The notes beneath the pieces are model-generated. The model worked only from the letters and a program-made list of their open reading frames with translations, was not told the DNA's origin and searched no databases. 40,470 bases of DNA from Paracoccaceae bacterium (GTDB lineage: Bacteria > Pseudomonadota > Alphaproteobacteria > Rhodobacterales > Rhodobacteraceae). A program made the position numbers and the translations under genes. Each line of letters opens with the position of its first letter. The first letter of the stretch is position 1. This document shows positions 9,612 to 18,179 of the stretch, piece by piece. The DNA lies in the NCBI GenBank assembly GCA_002697345.1, contig NZVE01000080.1, positions 1 through 40,470 on the forward strand, given 5' to 3'.

Positions 9612-11199
9612 CTGAAGCTTTAACCTCATCTGAAACAAGATCTGAGGGATCGACCCAACCCAACTGAATTCGTGCCGTCATTACTAAGTTCTGTGCTTCA
9701 GCCAAAGACATTTCAAACTTTTCTAGTACACCTGTATCTTTAACCCTTTCACCATTTATGGTAGTCCAACCTCCTGCAAGCTCCCAATCAGCGCATGTCG
9801 CGAAGTCTTCAAGTGTTTTTACATCGTCCATAGATAAAGCCTCTACCATTTGAGGAGTTAAACCCTCAAAGGTTACTAAGCTTTCTTCTACACCATTAGC
9901 TCGAGCTGTTTCTAAGGCCTTTATGTCTCGAGCGTTTAAGAAATCTTTTGCCCTAGCTTGAAGCTCTTTAGCCGTATCTTCATCCACACCATCGATAACC
10001 ATCAACTCAGTAGGATCTACATAGGCAACTTCTTCAAGAGAAGTGAAACCTTCAGAAACTAAAAGTTGAGCAAAAAACTCGTCTAGATCTAAGGTCTCGA
10101 TAAACAGCTTAGTTTTCTCTTCAAATTCAGCCTGTCGTCGAGTGCTTTCCTGTTCCTCTGTCATAATGTCTATATCTAAACTAGTTAACTGAGAGGCTAA
10201 CCGTACATTTTGTCCCCTTCGTCCAATTGCAAGTGATAGTTGTTCGTTTGGCACTACAACCTCTATTCTCTCAGCCTCTTCATCTAATACCACTTTAGTC
10301 ACCTCTGCTGGTTGCAGGGCATTTACTAAAAAGGTTGGTTGGTCTTCATTCCAGGGTATAATGTCAATCTTTTCACCCTGTAATTCGTTAACTACTGCCT
10401 GGACACGGGACCCCCGCATACCCACACATGCACCCACTGGGTCAATAGAAGAATCGTAAGATATAACAGCAATTTTTGCCCTAGACCCAGGATCTCTTGC
10501 AACGGCTTTTATATCTATAATACCTTCATATATTTCTGGAACTTCCATTTTAAACAACTCAGCCATAAACTGATTATCAGTTCGACTCAGAAACACTTGT
10601 GGTCCTCTAGCTTCTCTACGAACTTCTTTGATATAAACGCGGATACGATCATTTGGCCTGTAACTTTCCCGCCCAATTTTCTCATTTCTACGTAATACAG
10701 CCTCACCTCGTCCTATATCAACAATTATGTTACCATATTCTTCCCGTTTTACGACACCGTTCATAATTGTCCCTGCACGATCTTTAAATTCTTCGTACTG
10801 CACATCTCTTTCGGCTTCACGAATTTTTTGAAGAATGACCTGTTTGGCTGCTTGAGCAGCTATCCTACCCATTTCTACAGGAGGAATTTCGTCACGAATT
10901 TCGTCACCAACCACAGGATTTTCTTTAAGTTCAGAGGCTTGGTTTATGGTTATTTCAGCTGAGGGGTTTAGTACCATATCATCCTCAACAACTGTCCTAA
11001 TCCTTGTAAATGTTGCGCCTCCAGTTTTGCGGTCAATTTTAACATTTATATCAAGTTCTGCCCCGTACCTGGATTTCGCCGCACGAGCAAGACTTTCTTC
11101 CATTGCTTCAATTACAAGATCAGGGTCTATCATTTTTTCTCGAGCTACTGCTTCTGCTGTTTGTAAAAGCTCAAGTTGGTTTGCGGATGTTATTGCCAT
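9592..11199 (-). CDS. nusA: Transcription termination/antitermination factor NusA
   Basis: NusA binds RNA polymerase and nascent RNA, modulating pausing, intrinsic termination and antitermination. The 535-aa product has the usual order: N-terminal polymerase-binding domain (about 1-130), S1 domain (about 135-200, GTIMNGVVKREEYGNIIVDIG), and two KH domains (about 230-350, with GACVGMRGSRVQAVVNEL and LAIGRRGQNVRLASQL). Two acidic C-terminal helix-hairpin repeats follow, ending in an acidic tail. It starts 2 bp after rimP and overlaps ylxR. The terminator hairpin in the leader of this operon makes autoregulation by NusA an attractive but unproven idea. Confidence 0.98.
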   Translation of the reverse strand: MAITSANQLELLQTAEAVAREKMIDPDLVIEAMEESLARAAKSRYGAELDINVKIDRKTGGATFTRIRTVVEDDMVLNPSAEITINQASELKENPVVGDEIRDEIPPVEMGRIAAQAAKQVILQKIREAERDVQYEEFKDRAGTIMNGVVKREEYGNIIVDIGRGEAVLRRNEKIGRESYRPNDRIRVYIKEVRREARGPQVFLSRTDNQFMAELFKMEVPEIYEGIIDIKAVARDPGSRAKIAVISYDSSIDPVGACVGMRGSRVQAVVNELQGEKIDIIPWNEDQPTFLVNALQPAEVTKVVLDEEAERIEVVVPNEQLSLAIGRRGQNVRLASQLTSLDIDIMTEEQESTRRQAEFEEKTKLFIETLDLDEFFAQLLVSEGFTSLEEVAYVDPTELMVIDGVDEDTAKELQARAKDFLNARDIKALETARANGVEESLVTFEGLTPQMVEALSMDDVKTLEDFATCADWELAGGWTTINGERVKDTGVLEKFEMSLAEAQNLVMTARIQLGWVDPSDLVSDEVKASDELPEE

Positions 11200-11201
11200 T
11201 T

Positions 11202-11777
11202 TTAGTCCTCTCCTTCTTCGGGAACAGTTTCATCTATTTCGTCAAATTTTTCTTTGTCAAATTTTTCAAAATCTTTTCTATTTTTTAACACATCTTTAAT
11301 TAAAGTGTCTGTTAGAATAAGCTTTGCATCAGATAATAAATAAAAAGCTATTTTAAGTTTTTTGCCATTTAACTCTAAGACAACAGAATCGTTATCAATA
11401 CCTAAAAGATTACCCTTAAACCGGCGCTGGCCATCGACTAACTCTAGTGTTTCAAGCTTAACTTGATACCCACACCAATCTTCAAAATCTTTTAACCGGG
11501 TTAATGGGCGGTCTATTCCAGGAGATGACACTTCGAGCGTGTACTCTTTTTCTATAGGGTCCTCTACATCAAGTATAGTAGAGATATCAGTTGATATTTT
11601 TGCACAATCATCAACATTAAATGTCCCAGAAGTTGAATCTGCCATAACCTGAAGTGTACTAGGTTCATCGTCTGTGAGGCGAAGTCTTACAAGCTCGTAA
11701 CCTAACGATTCAATCGCGGGACTTACGATAGTAGAGATTTTTTTCTCTAAAATAGAGCGAGAAATAAGATCAGTCAT
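11202..11777 (-). CDS. rimP: Ribosome maturation factor RimP
   Basis: RimP is needed for late 30S subunit assembly. The 191-aa product has the N-terminal alpha/beta domain (LGYELVRLRLTDDEPSTLQ) with EVSSPGIDRPLTR, the most conserved family motif, at about residues 82-94. The C-terminal SH3-like domain follows (GNLLGIDNDSVVLELNGK). An acidic tail follows. It is the first gene of the operon with nusA, ylxR and infB. The ATG at 11777 lies 16 bp after the T-run of an intrinsic terminator, so transcription into the whole operon must pass this element. Confidence 0.96.
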   Translation of the reverse strand: MTDLISRSILEKKISTIVSPAIESLGYELVRLRLTDDEPSTLQVMADSTSGTFNVDDCAKISTDISTILDVEDPIEKEYTLEVSSPGIDRPLTRLKDFEDWCGYQVKLETLELVDGQRRFKGNLLGIDNDSVVLELNGKKLKIAFYLLSDAKLILTDTLIKDVLKNRKDFEKFDKEKFDEIDETVPEEGED

Positions 11778-11792
11778 CTAACGTCTTTCAAT

Positions 11793-11816
11793 AAAAAAAC
11801 GGGCTAGCAGCCCGTT
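11793..11816 (-). terminator. Intrinsic terminator in the rimP leader (attenuator)
   Basis: Read on the minus strand, a perfect 8-bp GC-rich stem AACGGGCT/AGCCCGTT (arms 11816-11809 and 11805-11798) with a 3-nt loop GCT is followed by an unbroken T-run (11799-11793). It ends about 16 bp before the rimP ATG and downstream of a good promoter, so it sits inside the 5' leader. The neighbouring pip gene is on the same strand but upstream would be ubiG on the opposite strand, so no other gene needs this terminator in this direction. Confidence 0.8.
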
Positions 11817-11829
11817 ACTTAATTTCGGT

Positions 11830-11856
11830 GGTATGCTGGGATTGTCTCAACATACC
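11830..11856 (-). promoter_or_regulatory. Leader hairpin upstream of the rimP terminator
   Basis: A 6-bp perfect inverted repeat (GGTATG at 11830-11835, CATACC at 11851-11856) with a 15-nt loop lies between the predicted transcription start and the rimP leader terminator. It should form a second stem in the leader RNA. Whether it acts as an antiterminator or as a binding site is not visible from one sequence. Confidence 0.5.
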
Positions 11857-11869
11857 GCTGTTATACCGG

Positions 11870-11898
11870 TCTATACCCAACAATATTAAGTATTTCAA
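11870..11898 (-). promoter_or_regulatory. Sigma-70-type promoter of the rimP-nusA-ylxR-infB operon
   Basis: On the minus strand TTGAAA (11898-11893) is followed after exactly 17 bp by TATAGA (11875-11870), close to the consensus -35 and -10 boxes. Transcription would start near 11863, giving a leader of about 85 nt that contains two hairpins, the second an intrinsic terminator. Confidence 0.6.
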
Positions 11899-11943
11899 GT
11901 ACTTTAGAGATAAGATATAAATATTGTTTATAAGGAGTGTTTT

Positions 11944-12921
11944 TTAAAGATTAATGTTTTTGATCTTATTTGTGGCGGATAGTAGTTCTTTTGAAATACC
12001 TGGCTCAGACATAGCATGCCCAGCGCAATTAATCATTTTTAGATCTGCATTTCCCCATTTTTGTGCTAACCTATATGCAGATATAGGGGGGCAAACCATA
12101 TCATACCGGCCTTGAATTATCGTGGAAGGAATTTTATCAATTTTATCAATATTATCTAATATTTGATTGTCTGACTTAAGAAACCCTTTGTTATAAAAAT
12201 AGTGACATTCAAGTCGAGAAAAAGCTCTTGTGTAGTTTGTTTTAACCTCATTAAATTTTTTATTAGATCCAAAGACAGCTAATGCGGTTTCCCAACCGGC
12301 CCAAATACTAGAAAATTTGTGCTCTAGTGCCATATTACCAGAAAACAACCTTTTATGATAAGCTGTGATTAAATCATTTCTTTCTTCTTTAGGAATTAAA
12401 CTTATAAAAACATTCCAGTGTTCTGGAAAAAACATTCCAGCACCGCCTCCGTAAAACCAATCAAGTTCTTCTTTTGTCATTAGAAAAACTCCTCGAATGA
12501 TCATGTAAGATGTTCGATAAGGATGAGATTGAGCATATAACAATGACAAAGTAGACCCCCAGCTTCCACCAAATAATATCCATCGTTCGATTTTTAATAG
12601 TTTTCGAATTATTTCTATATCAGATATCAAATCCCACGTAGTATTGTTAGAAACATCTGCAAAGGGTGTAGACTTTCCACAGCCGCGTTGGTCAAATAGT
12701 ATTATATGATAATGTTGTGGGTCAAAGTAACGCCGCATGTATGGACTGCAGCCACCCCCTGGCCCACCATGCAAAACAATAACAGGAGTGCCGTTAGGGT
12801 TTCCACAGCGCTCTAAATAAATAAGATGACCAGACCCAACATCCACCATTTGTCTTTTAAAGGGCTCTATTGGTGGGTATAAATGATCTACCGCGTAGTT
12901 TTGTCCTGTCGATTTGTTCAT
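11944..12921 (-). CDS. pip: Proline iminopeptidase
   Basis: This alpha/beta-hydrolase removes N-terminal proline from peptides in the cytoplasm. The 325-aa product has the S33-family oxyanion motif HGGPGGGCSP (about residues 51-60), FDQRGCGKS, the nucleophile elbow GGSWGS (Ser in about 118-123), and C-terminal acid and base candidates in GRYDMVCPP and CAGHAMSEPG. The length is usual. It is transcribed divergently from ubiG with a 58-bp gap and is downstream of nothing on its strand. An amino-acid amidase of the same family is possible, but the pattern is that of Pip. Confidence 0.92.
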   Translation of the reverse strand: MNKSTGQNYAVDHLYPPIEPFKRQMVDVGSGHLIYLERCGNPNGTPVIVLHGGPGGGCSPYMRRYFDPQHYHIILFDQRGCGKSTPFADVSNNTTWDLISDIEIIRKLLKIERWILFGGSWGSTLSLLYAQSHPYRTSYMIIRGVFLMTKEELDWFYGGGAGMFFPEHWNVFISLIPKEERNDLITAYHKRLFSGNMALEHKFSSIWAGWETALAVFGSNKKFNEVKTNYTRAFSRLECHYFYNKGFLKSDNQILDNIDKIDKIPSTIIQGRYDMVCPPISAYRLAQKWGNADLKMINCAGHAMSEPGISKELLSATNKIKNINL

Positions 12922-12979
12922 AGCTGCTTCTATAACACATACTATTGGAACAAAAATGATAAAAAGCTGGAGATTTTAA

Positions 12980-13717
12980 ATGAAAACAACAGTTGATGTA
13001 CAGGAAATTAAAAAATTTCAAGATATGGCAGCAGAATGGTGGGACCCAACAGGTAAATTTAAACCATTGCATATGCTTAACCCTTGTCGATTAGATTACA
13101 TTAACAGTCAAATAGCCTATGAATTTGACAGAGATTTGACAGAAAACCTCCCTTTTGAGGGATTAAAAATCCTCGATATTGGATGTGGTGGTGGGCTTTT
13201 AAGTGAACCTATGGCGAGGCTTGGAGCAGAAGTTGTAGGAGCTGACGCTGCTGAAAGAAATATAAAAGTTGCAAAAGTTCATGCAGAGGAAGCAGCGTTA
13301 AATATCGATTATAAGCATACTACAGCGGAAGACTTGGCAAGTGAAGGAATGAAGTTTGATGTAATTTTAAATATGGAGGTTGTAGAACATGTCTCAGACC
13401 CGCTGACTTTTATCACTGCTTGTCAACAGCTCTTAAATGAGAATGGTTTGATGGTTTGTTCAACTATCAATAGAAATCCAAAAAGCTATATAATGGCAAT
13501 AATTGGTGCAGAGCATGTTATGAGGTGGCTTCCAAAGGGCACTCATGAATGGAAAAAGTTTATTAAGCCTAATGAGCTATACGAATACATAGAGCTTTCG
13601 GGTTTAACTCCAGTTGACAAAAAGGGGTTTGTTTTTAATCCATTTTTGTGGAGCTGGTCTCTTTCAAAAAAAGATTTTTCTGTAAACTATGTAACAGCAA
13701 GCGTTAATAAAGGCTAA
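12980..13717 (+). CDS. ubiG: Ubiquinone biosynthesis O-methyltransferase UbiG
   Basis: UbiG performs both O-methylations in ubiquinone synthesis using S-adenosylmethionine. The 245-aa product has the family start [25 protein letters not shown]-binding motif [20 protein letters not shown] (about residues 64-82), the acidic GADAAERNI loop, and the characteristic EVVEHVSDP motif. The C-terminal [14 protein letters not shown] segment is also diagnostic. The ATG at 12980 follows AGCTGGAGAT. It is divergent from pip and ends 3 bp from the convergent MarR gene. Confidence 0.97.
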   Translation: MKTTVDVQEIKKFQDMAAEWWDPTGKFKPLHMLNPCRLDYINSQIAYEFDRDLTENLPFEGLKILDIGCGGGLLSEPMARLGAEVVGADAAERNIKVAKVHAEEAALNIDYKHTTAEDLASEGMKFDVILNMEVVEHVSDPLTFITACQQLLNENGLMVCSTINRNPKSYIMAIIGAEHVMRWLPKGTHEWKKFIKPNELYEYIELSGLTPVDKKGFVFNPFLWSWSLSKKDFSVNYVTASVNKG

Positions 13718-13720
13718 TTT

Positions 13721-14164
13721 TTATAGTTTTTTACTTAATTTAATACGTAAATCACGTAAAATTGGGATTACTTTACGTAGTTCCTCTGAACCAAACTTTG
13801 TTAGTAGGTTTTCAGCAATGGGAGCTATTTTTTCAAGTGCAGAGTCTCTAGCCATCCTTCCTGCAGGGCTTATAGTAATTAGCTTACGGCGTGCATCATC
13901 CCAATCAGGGTTAACATTTACGTGACCAGCCCATTCAAGTTTTCTCAATGTGTTTGTTATTGCTCCTTTTGTTAGGTTGAAAGTACGGGCAATTTGGGCG
14001 GGAGTTCTTGGATCTGTTGTGCCAGCGATATGATTAAGAACAGAAAACTGAGATAGCTCCATTCCTTTTGGTAAAGCCCTAGTGAGCTGGTGTCGTGCTA
14101 GTTGCTCTGCCATAAATAGTTCGCTGAAAAGCTCTGTTGCTAATGAATCCTTCGGTTTTGTCAT
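13721..14164 (-). CDS. MarR family transcriptional regulator
   Basis: This 147-aa protein is a winged-helix dimeric repressor type. The helix-turn-helix region lies at about residues 55-80 (TPAQIARTFNLTKGAITNTLRKLEWAG) and is followed by the wing (VNVNPDWDDARRKLITIS), with dimerisation helices at both ends. It lacks a recognisable ligand signature. It is divergent from the methyltransferase gene at 14378 across a 213-bp gap, so that gap is the likeliest place for its operator. No clear palindrome was picked out there by eye. Confidence 0.9.
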   Translation of the reverse strand: MTKPKDSLATELFSELFMAEQLARHQLTRALPKGMELSQFSVLNHIAGTTDPRTPAQIARTFNLTKGAITNTLRKLEWAGHVNVNPDWDDARRKLITISPAGRMARDSALEKIAPIAENLLTKFGSEELRKVIPILRDLRIKLSKKL

Positions 14165-14377
14165 TTAATAACCTTGTTATTTTAATCTAAACATTAAAGA
14201 AGGTTGCTTTTGTATTAAGAAAAACTATTTAGTTTGGTTGAGTAAATCATATACGATATATGGTCGTTTTATTCAATCGGCTTGTATTTTAGTAGTGAAA
14301 ACATTTAAGTTTATGAACGCAGATAAAAGACTATCGTTTTGGGTTTTGATTTTGGGTGTATAATTTTAGGGTAAAAA

Positions 14378-15214
14378 ATGGAAACGCCACCTTGTTTATT
14401 TGATCGTAAAACGATCTTAAGAAATCGAAAAAGGGTAACCCAAAAACAGTCAGAAAACTTTCTATTTAGAGAGTTGGCACATGAATTTAAGGAAAGACTT
14501 GCTGATTCAAACAGAGTTTTTACTAGGCCTGCCATTGTTACCGGTTTTCCAGAGTTTTGGAAAAAGTGGATGCCCAACGCTAAAATAGTAACAGATGAAG
14601 AGTTTTTAAACTTAACTTTAGATAATTATGATTTAATAATTCATGCACTGTGCTTGCATTGGTCGAATGACCCAGTTGGACAATTGATTCAATGTAATAG
14701 AGCGCTTAAATCAGACGGCTTTTTCATGTGCTCACTTTTAGGTGGCAATACTTTATCTGAACTTAAGCACGTTCTTTCTGAAGCAGAGCTAACTATAAGT
14801 AATGGGTTGTCGGATCGGCTTTCTCCAATGGCAGAAATTAGATCGATTGGGAACCTTTTACAAAGAGCAGGCTTTGCGTTACCAGTTGCGGATAGCGTTA
14901 AACATAATGTTGTTTATGATTCTATTTATCATTTAATGCGAGATTTAAGAGACATGGGTGAAACTAATGCCCTATCCTCAAGAAATAAGAGGTTTACTAG
15001 ATCAAAGTTGTTTGAAGAAGCAAATAGGGTATATTTGAAAAAGTATAAACTTCAAAATAATAAAATTATGGCTACTTTTGAACTTATTTTCTTGGCTGGG
15101 TGGTCTCCTGATGATAGTCAACCTAATCCCTTAAAGCCGGGGACACCAGCAAAGCCTTTAGGTGAAGTTCTAAATCACTTTGAACTGCATTCTGATAAAA
15201 ATAAAGAGATATAA
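14378..15214 (+). CDS. SAM-methyltransferase-like protein (NDUFAF5/BioC-like)
   Basis: The 278-aa product resembles the BioC/NDUFAF5 group. It opens with LFDRKTILRNRKR, has a central YDLIIHALCLHWSNDPVGQL motif (about residues 85-104), then FFMCSLLGGNTLSEL and DRLSPMAEIRSIGNLLQRAGF. The C-terminal half is helical. The glycine-rich SAM motif I expected near residues 45-60 is not seen (FTRPAIVTGFPEFWKKW stands there). The mitochondrial NDUFAF5 hydroxylates a complex I subunit, whereas BioC methylates malonyl-ACP; neither role can be assigned here. It is followed after 4 bp by hemH, so the two are probably co-transcribed. Confidence 0.78.
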   Translation: METPPCLFDRKTILRNRKRVTQKQSENFLFRELAHEFKERLADSNRVFTRPAIVTGFPEFWKKWMPNAKIVTDEEFLNLTLDNYDLIIHALCLHWSNDPVGQLIQCNRALKSDGFFMCSLLGGNTLSELKHVLSEAELTISNGLSDRLSPMAEIRSIGNLLQRAGFALPVADSVKHNVVYDSIYHLMRDLRDMGETNALSSRNKRFTRSKLFEEANRVYLKKYKLQNNKIMATFELIFLAGWSPDDSQPNPLKPGTPAKPLGEVLNHFELHSDKNKEI

Positions 15215-15218
15215 ATCA

Positions 15219-16271
15219 ATGAGTAATGACAAAACAATAACAAGAAATAACATTCCCAAAAACCATCCACCGGTTAACCCAGAAAAAATAGGAATATTAT
15301 TGACAAATCTGGGCACACCGGATCACTATTCTTATTGGCCAATGAGAAGATATTTAGGTGAGTTTTTATCAGATCAGCGGGTTGTTGATTACTCACCTTG
15401 GATATGGCAACCACTTTTACAGCTCATTATTTTAACAAAAAGACCTTTCACCAGTGGAGCGGCTTACAAGAGCATTTGGAATCATGAACAAAATGAGAGC
15501 CCACTATTAACAATAACCAAAGCTCAGACAGAAAAAATTAAAGAAAAAATGTTTGATCGGTACGGAGACAAAGTTTTAGTAAATTTTTGTATGCGTTACG
15601 GCAACCCATCGACAAAATCAGTAGTCAAAGATTTAATTAAAAAGGGGTGCAGGAAGATTCTGTTTTTTCCACTCTACCCTCAATATGCTGGAGCAACATC
15701 GGCCACAGCTAACGACGCACTGTTTAGAACATTAATGACTGAAAAATGGCAACCAGATGTCCGAACTATATCAGCATATTTCTCGCATCCAGCATATATT
15801 AATGCTTTAGCAAAATCTGTTGAGAAAGCGTATCTCAAAATACCAGATAGGCCAGATATTCTAGTTTGCTCTTATCATGGGGTTCCTAAAAGGTATTTAA
15901 TGGAAGGAGACCCCTACCATTGTCAGTGTCAAAAAACGACAAGGCTTCTAAAAGAACGTTTGGGTTGGGAGGACACAGAAATAGTTACAACATTTCAGTC
16001 TCGATTTGGGCCAGAGGAATGGTTGCAACCATATACAGTTAAAGAGGTTGCTAGGTTAGCACAAATAGGAAAAAAAAAATTAGCAGTTATCGCCCCTGCT
16101 TTTTCGTCGGATTGCATAGAGACCTTAGAGGAAATAAATGAAGAAATTAAAGAGAGTTTTGAAAAAGCAGGAGGTAACCAGTTTACATATATACCTTGTT
16201 TAAATGATGACCATGACCACATCATAGCATTGAGTAAAATTATTGATGATAATTTATTAGGTTGGGTTTAA
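15219..16271 (+). CDS. hemH: Ferrochelatase
   Basis: HemH inserts ferrous iron into protoporphyrin IX, the last step of heme b synthesis. The product (350 aa from the ATG at 15219) contains GILLTNLGTPD at the N-terminus, RRYLGEFLSDQRVVD, FPLYPQYAGATSAT, the catalytic-His motif CSYHGVPKRY, and DCIETLEEI with the conserved Glu near the C-terminus. The longer frame from 15180 would overlap the previous gene, and AAAGAG lies just before 15219, so the shorter start is preferred. A Cys-rich stretch (YHCQCQKTT) is present, as in many bacterial forms. Confidence 0.97.
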   Translation: MSNDKTITRNNIPKNHPPVNPEKIGILLTNLGTPDHYSYWPMRRYLGEFLSDQRVVDYSPWIWQPLLQLIILTKRPFTSGAAYKSIWNHEQNESPLLTITKAQTEKIKEKMFDRYGDKVLVNFCMRYGNPSTKSVVKDLIKKGCRKILFFPLYPQYAGATSATANDALFRTLMTEKWQPDVRTISAYFSHPAYINALAKSVEKAYLKIPDRPDILVCSYHGVPKRYLMEGDPYHCQCQKTTRLLKERLGWEDTEIVTTFQSRFGPEEWLQPYTVKEVARLAQIGKKKLAVIAPAFSSDCIETLEEINEEIKESFEKAGGNQFTYIPCLNDDHDHIIALSKIIDDNLLGWV

Positions 16272-16372
16272 AGCCACAAATTGTATTCATTAAACATTCT
16301 GAGTACACTTAAATGTTACGGCGTGGGGAACCTCTAGTTAATTTTTTAGTTAATATATTTTCAGACAAGAAC

Positions 16373-16495
16373 TCAAACAATCACAATTAAAGTGCTTGTG
16401 TCGGTCGAGTCATAGTAAATTAATCCGCGTGCACCAAAGATAATAATAAAAGCACAGACTACAGAGATTGCTATTTTGACATTTTTTCTCATCAT
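16373..16495 (-). CDS. Putative 40-aa single-span membrane protein coupled to mutT
   Basis: A short frame begins with two ATG codons that overlap the mutT stop (ATGA arrangement) and ends at a TGA at 16375-16373. The predicted product is basic at the N-terminus (MMRKNVK), then a hydrophobic helix of about 17 residues (IAISVVCAFIIIFGARG), then a short polar tail. I do not recognise the family. Support comes from the stop-start overlap with mutT and the single clean transmembrane segment; codon statistics on so short a frame mean little, so chance remains possible. Confidence 0.4.
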   Translation of the reverse strand: MMRKNVKIAISVVCAFIIIFGARGLIYYDSTDTSTLIVIV

Positions 16496-16893
16496 GAAAG
16501 TAAGTCTCTAAGGCAGGCTACCAGGGGCAAATCAGCTGGAAGCATTTTAACTTTCAAAATTTGGGCTGGAGTTAACCATTTTAACGCTTGGTTTTCGCGT
16601 GCTTGAACTATGCCACTCCATTTTCTACAAACATATAGAGGCATAAGAAGATGAAACTCATCATACTTATGGCTCGCAAATGTTAATGGAGCTAAACAAC
16701 TACCCCAAGTATTTATTCCCAACTCCTCATGAAGTTCCCGAATTAACGCAGTTTCGGGGCTTTCGTTCATTTCAACTTTCCCTCCTGGAAACTCCCAAAA
16801 CCCCTCTAAGCTTTTCCCTTCCGGACGCTGGGCTATCAATACCCGACCATCTTCATCAATTAGAGCAACACAAACAACTAGCTTAATATTCAT
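16492..16893 (-). CDS. mutT: MutT-type Nudix hydrolase (8-oxo-dGTP diphosphatase)
   Basis: MutT hydrolyses 8-oxo-dGTP so that oxidised guanine is not built into DNA. In the 133-aa product the Nudix box is complete: GGKVEMNESPETALIRELHEELGI (the REXXEE core falls about residues 53-58). The preceding GFWEFPGG and the N-terminal VVCVALIDEDGRVLIAQRPEGKS match MutT. The position next to argJ, a parvulin and secA is a conserved roseobacter neighbourhood. argJ lies 15 bp upstream on the same strand, so they are likely co-transcribed. Confidence 0.93.
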   Translation of the reverse strand: MNIKLVVCVALIDEDGRVLIAQRPEGKSLEGFWEFPGGKVEMNESPETALIRELHEELGINTWGSCLAPLTFASHKYDEFHLLMPLYVCRKWSGIVQARENQALKWLTPAQILKVKMLPADLPLVACLRDLLS

Positions 16894-16908
16894 TATAATT
16901 AAACTTCC

Positions 16909-18162
16909 TTAAGACCTGTAATCAGCATTAATAGAAATATAAGAATGAGTTAAATCACAGGTCCAAACAGTAGATTTAAATCTACCTATCCCTAGATCAA
17001 CAGAAATAATTAAATCTTGCCTTTTCATATAGTCTGCTGCTAATTTTTCGTTGTAGCTTGGAGATACCCAACCATTTTCTGCAACTAATATATTCCCAAA
17101 ATATATTTTTAATTTGTCTCTCTCTGCTACTGCCCCAGATTTCCCAATTGCCATTACGATCCTGCCCCAGTTTGGGTCCTCACCAGCAATGGCTGTTTTC
17201 ACTAATGGCGAATTTGCTATCGACATCCCTATTTTCCATGAATCTTTTTTACTTTTTGCTCCTGAAACATTTATCTCAATAAACTTTGTTGCACCCTCTC
17301 CATCTCTTACAACTTGATGGCTTAAGTCGAGCATCACTTTCTCTAGGCCGTTTTGAAACTTTTTCAGAGCCATTGGGTTTTGTGAGGTTATTTCAGAGGC
17401 CTCTGATTTACCTGTTGCTGCAATTAATAAAGTATCAGAAGTAGATGTATCACCATCCACAGTTATACAATTAAATGTTTTTGCAGATATATTACTTACT
17501 ATTTTTTGTAAGATTGGTTGTGAAATTTTGGCATCAGTAAAAATATATACCAACATTGTGGCCATATCAGGAGCTATCATTCCTGATCCTTTCGCTATCC
17601 CACAAATAGTAACTTTCTTTTGGTCTATAATAATACTAGCACCTGACCCTTTTGGAAACGTATCCGTGGTCATAATTGCTGATGCAGCATCTGAAATTTT
17701 TACGTCACTTAAAGAGTTTTTTAAGGAGGAAAGGGACTTAACTATTTTTTCAGTTGGTAAGGGTTCACCAATAACACCCGTTGAAGAGGTAAAAATATGA
17801 GATTCTGGAATTTTAATAGTTTCTGACAAACCTTTCACGATTTCTTTAACTGATTGATTGCCCGCCTCTCCCGTGAAGGCATTGGCATTCCCAGAATTTA
17901 CAAGAAATGCAAACCCTTTTGCCTTGTTTTTTGGTTCACCAAGTTTTTTCTGACAGTCAAGTACAGCATTGGATCGTGTTGAAGAACGTGTAAAAACTCC
18001 AGCAATAGTTGAGCCAGGGGAAATACTTGCTAACATTAAATCCAATCTATTTTTATACTTTATTCCCGAAGCATGGCTAGAGAAAGTGACACCGCGTATT
18101 ACCGGTAGTTTTGGAAACCCCGCTTTTGGGGCAAGAGGTGACAATTTTGAGTTTTCAGACAT
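16909..18162 (-). CDS. argJ: Bifunctional ornithine acetyltransferase / N-acetylglutamate synthase ArgJ
   Basis: ArgJ transfers the acetyl group of N-acetylornithine to glutamate in the cyclic arginine pathway and may also use acetyl-CoA. The 417-aa precursor carries the self-cleavage motif PDMATMLVYIFTDA. Cleavage before Thr202 would give alpha and beta chains with Thr as nucleophile. NSGNANAFTG, TVDGDTSTSDT and the C-terminal TCDLTHSYISINADYRS are family hallmarks. Length is normal. It lies 17 bp downstream of the parvulin gene and 15 bp upstream of mutT on one strand. Confidence 0.97.
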   Translation of the reverse strand: MSENSKLSPLAPKAGFPKLPVIRGVTFSSHASGIKYKNRLDLMLASISPGSTIAGVFTRSSTRSNAVLDCQKKLGEPKNKAKGFAFLVNSGNANAFTGEAGNQSVKEIVKGLSETIKIPESHIFTSSTGVIGEPLPTEKIVKSLSSLKNSLSDVKISDAASAIMTTDTFPKGSGASIIIDQKKVTICGIAKGSGMIAPDMATMLVYIFTDAKISQPILQKIVSNISAKTFNCITVDGDTSTSDTLLIAATGKSEASEITSQNPMALKKFQNGLEKVMLDLSHQVVRDGEGATKFIEINVSGAKSKKDSWKIGMSIANSPLVKTAIAGEDPNWGRIVMAIGKSGAVAERDKLKIYFGNILVAENGWVSPSYNEKLAADYMKRQDLIISVDLGIGRFKSTVWTCDLTHSYISINADYRS

Positions 18163-18179
18163 AGGGTTGAGCCTCGAAA

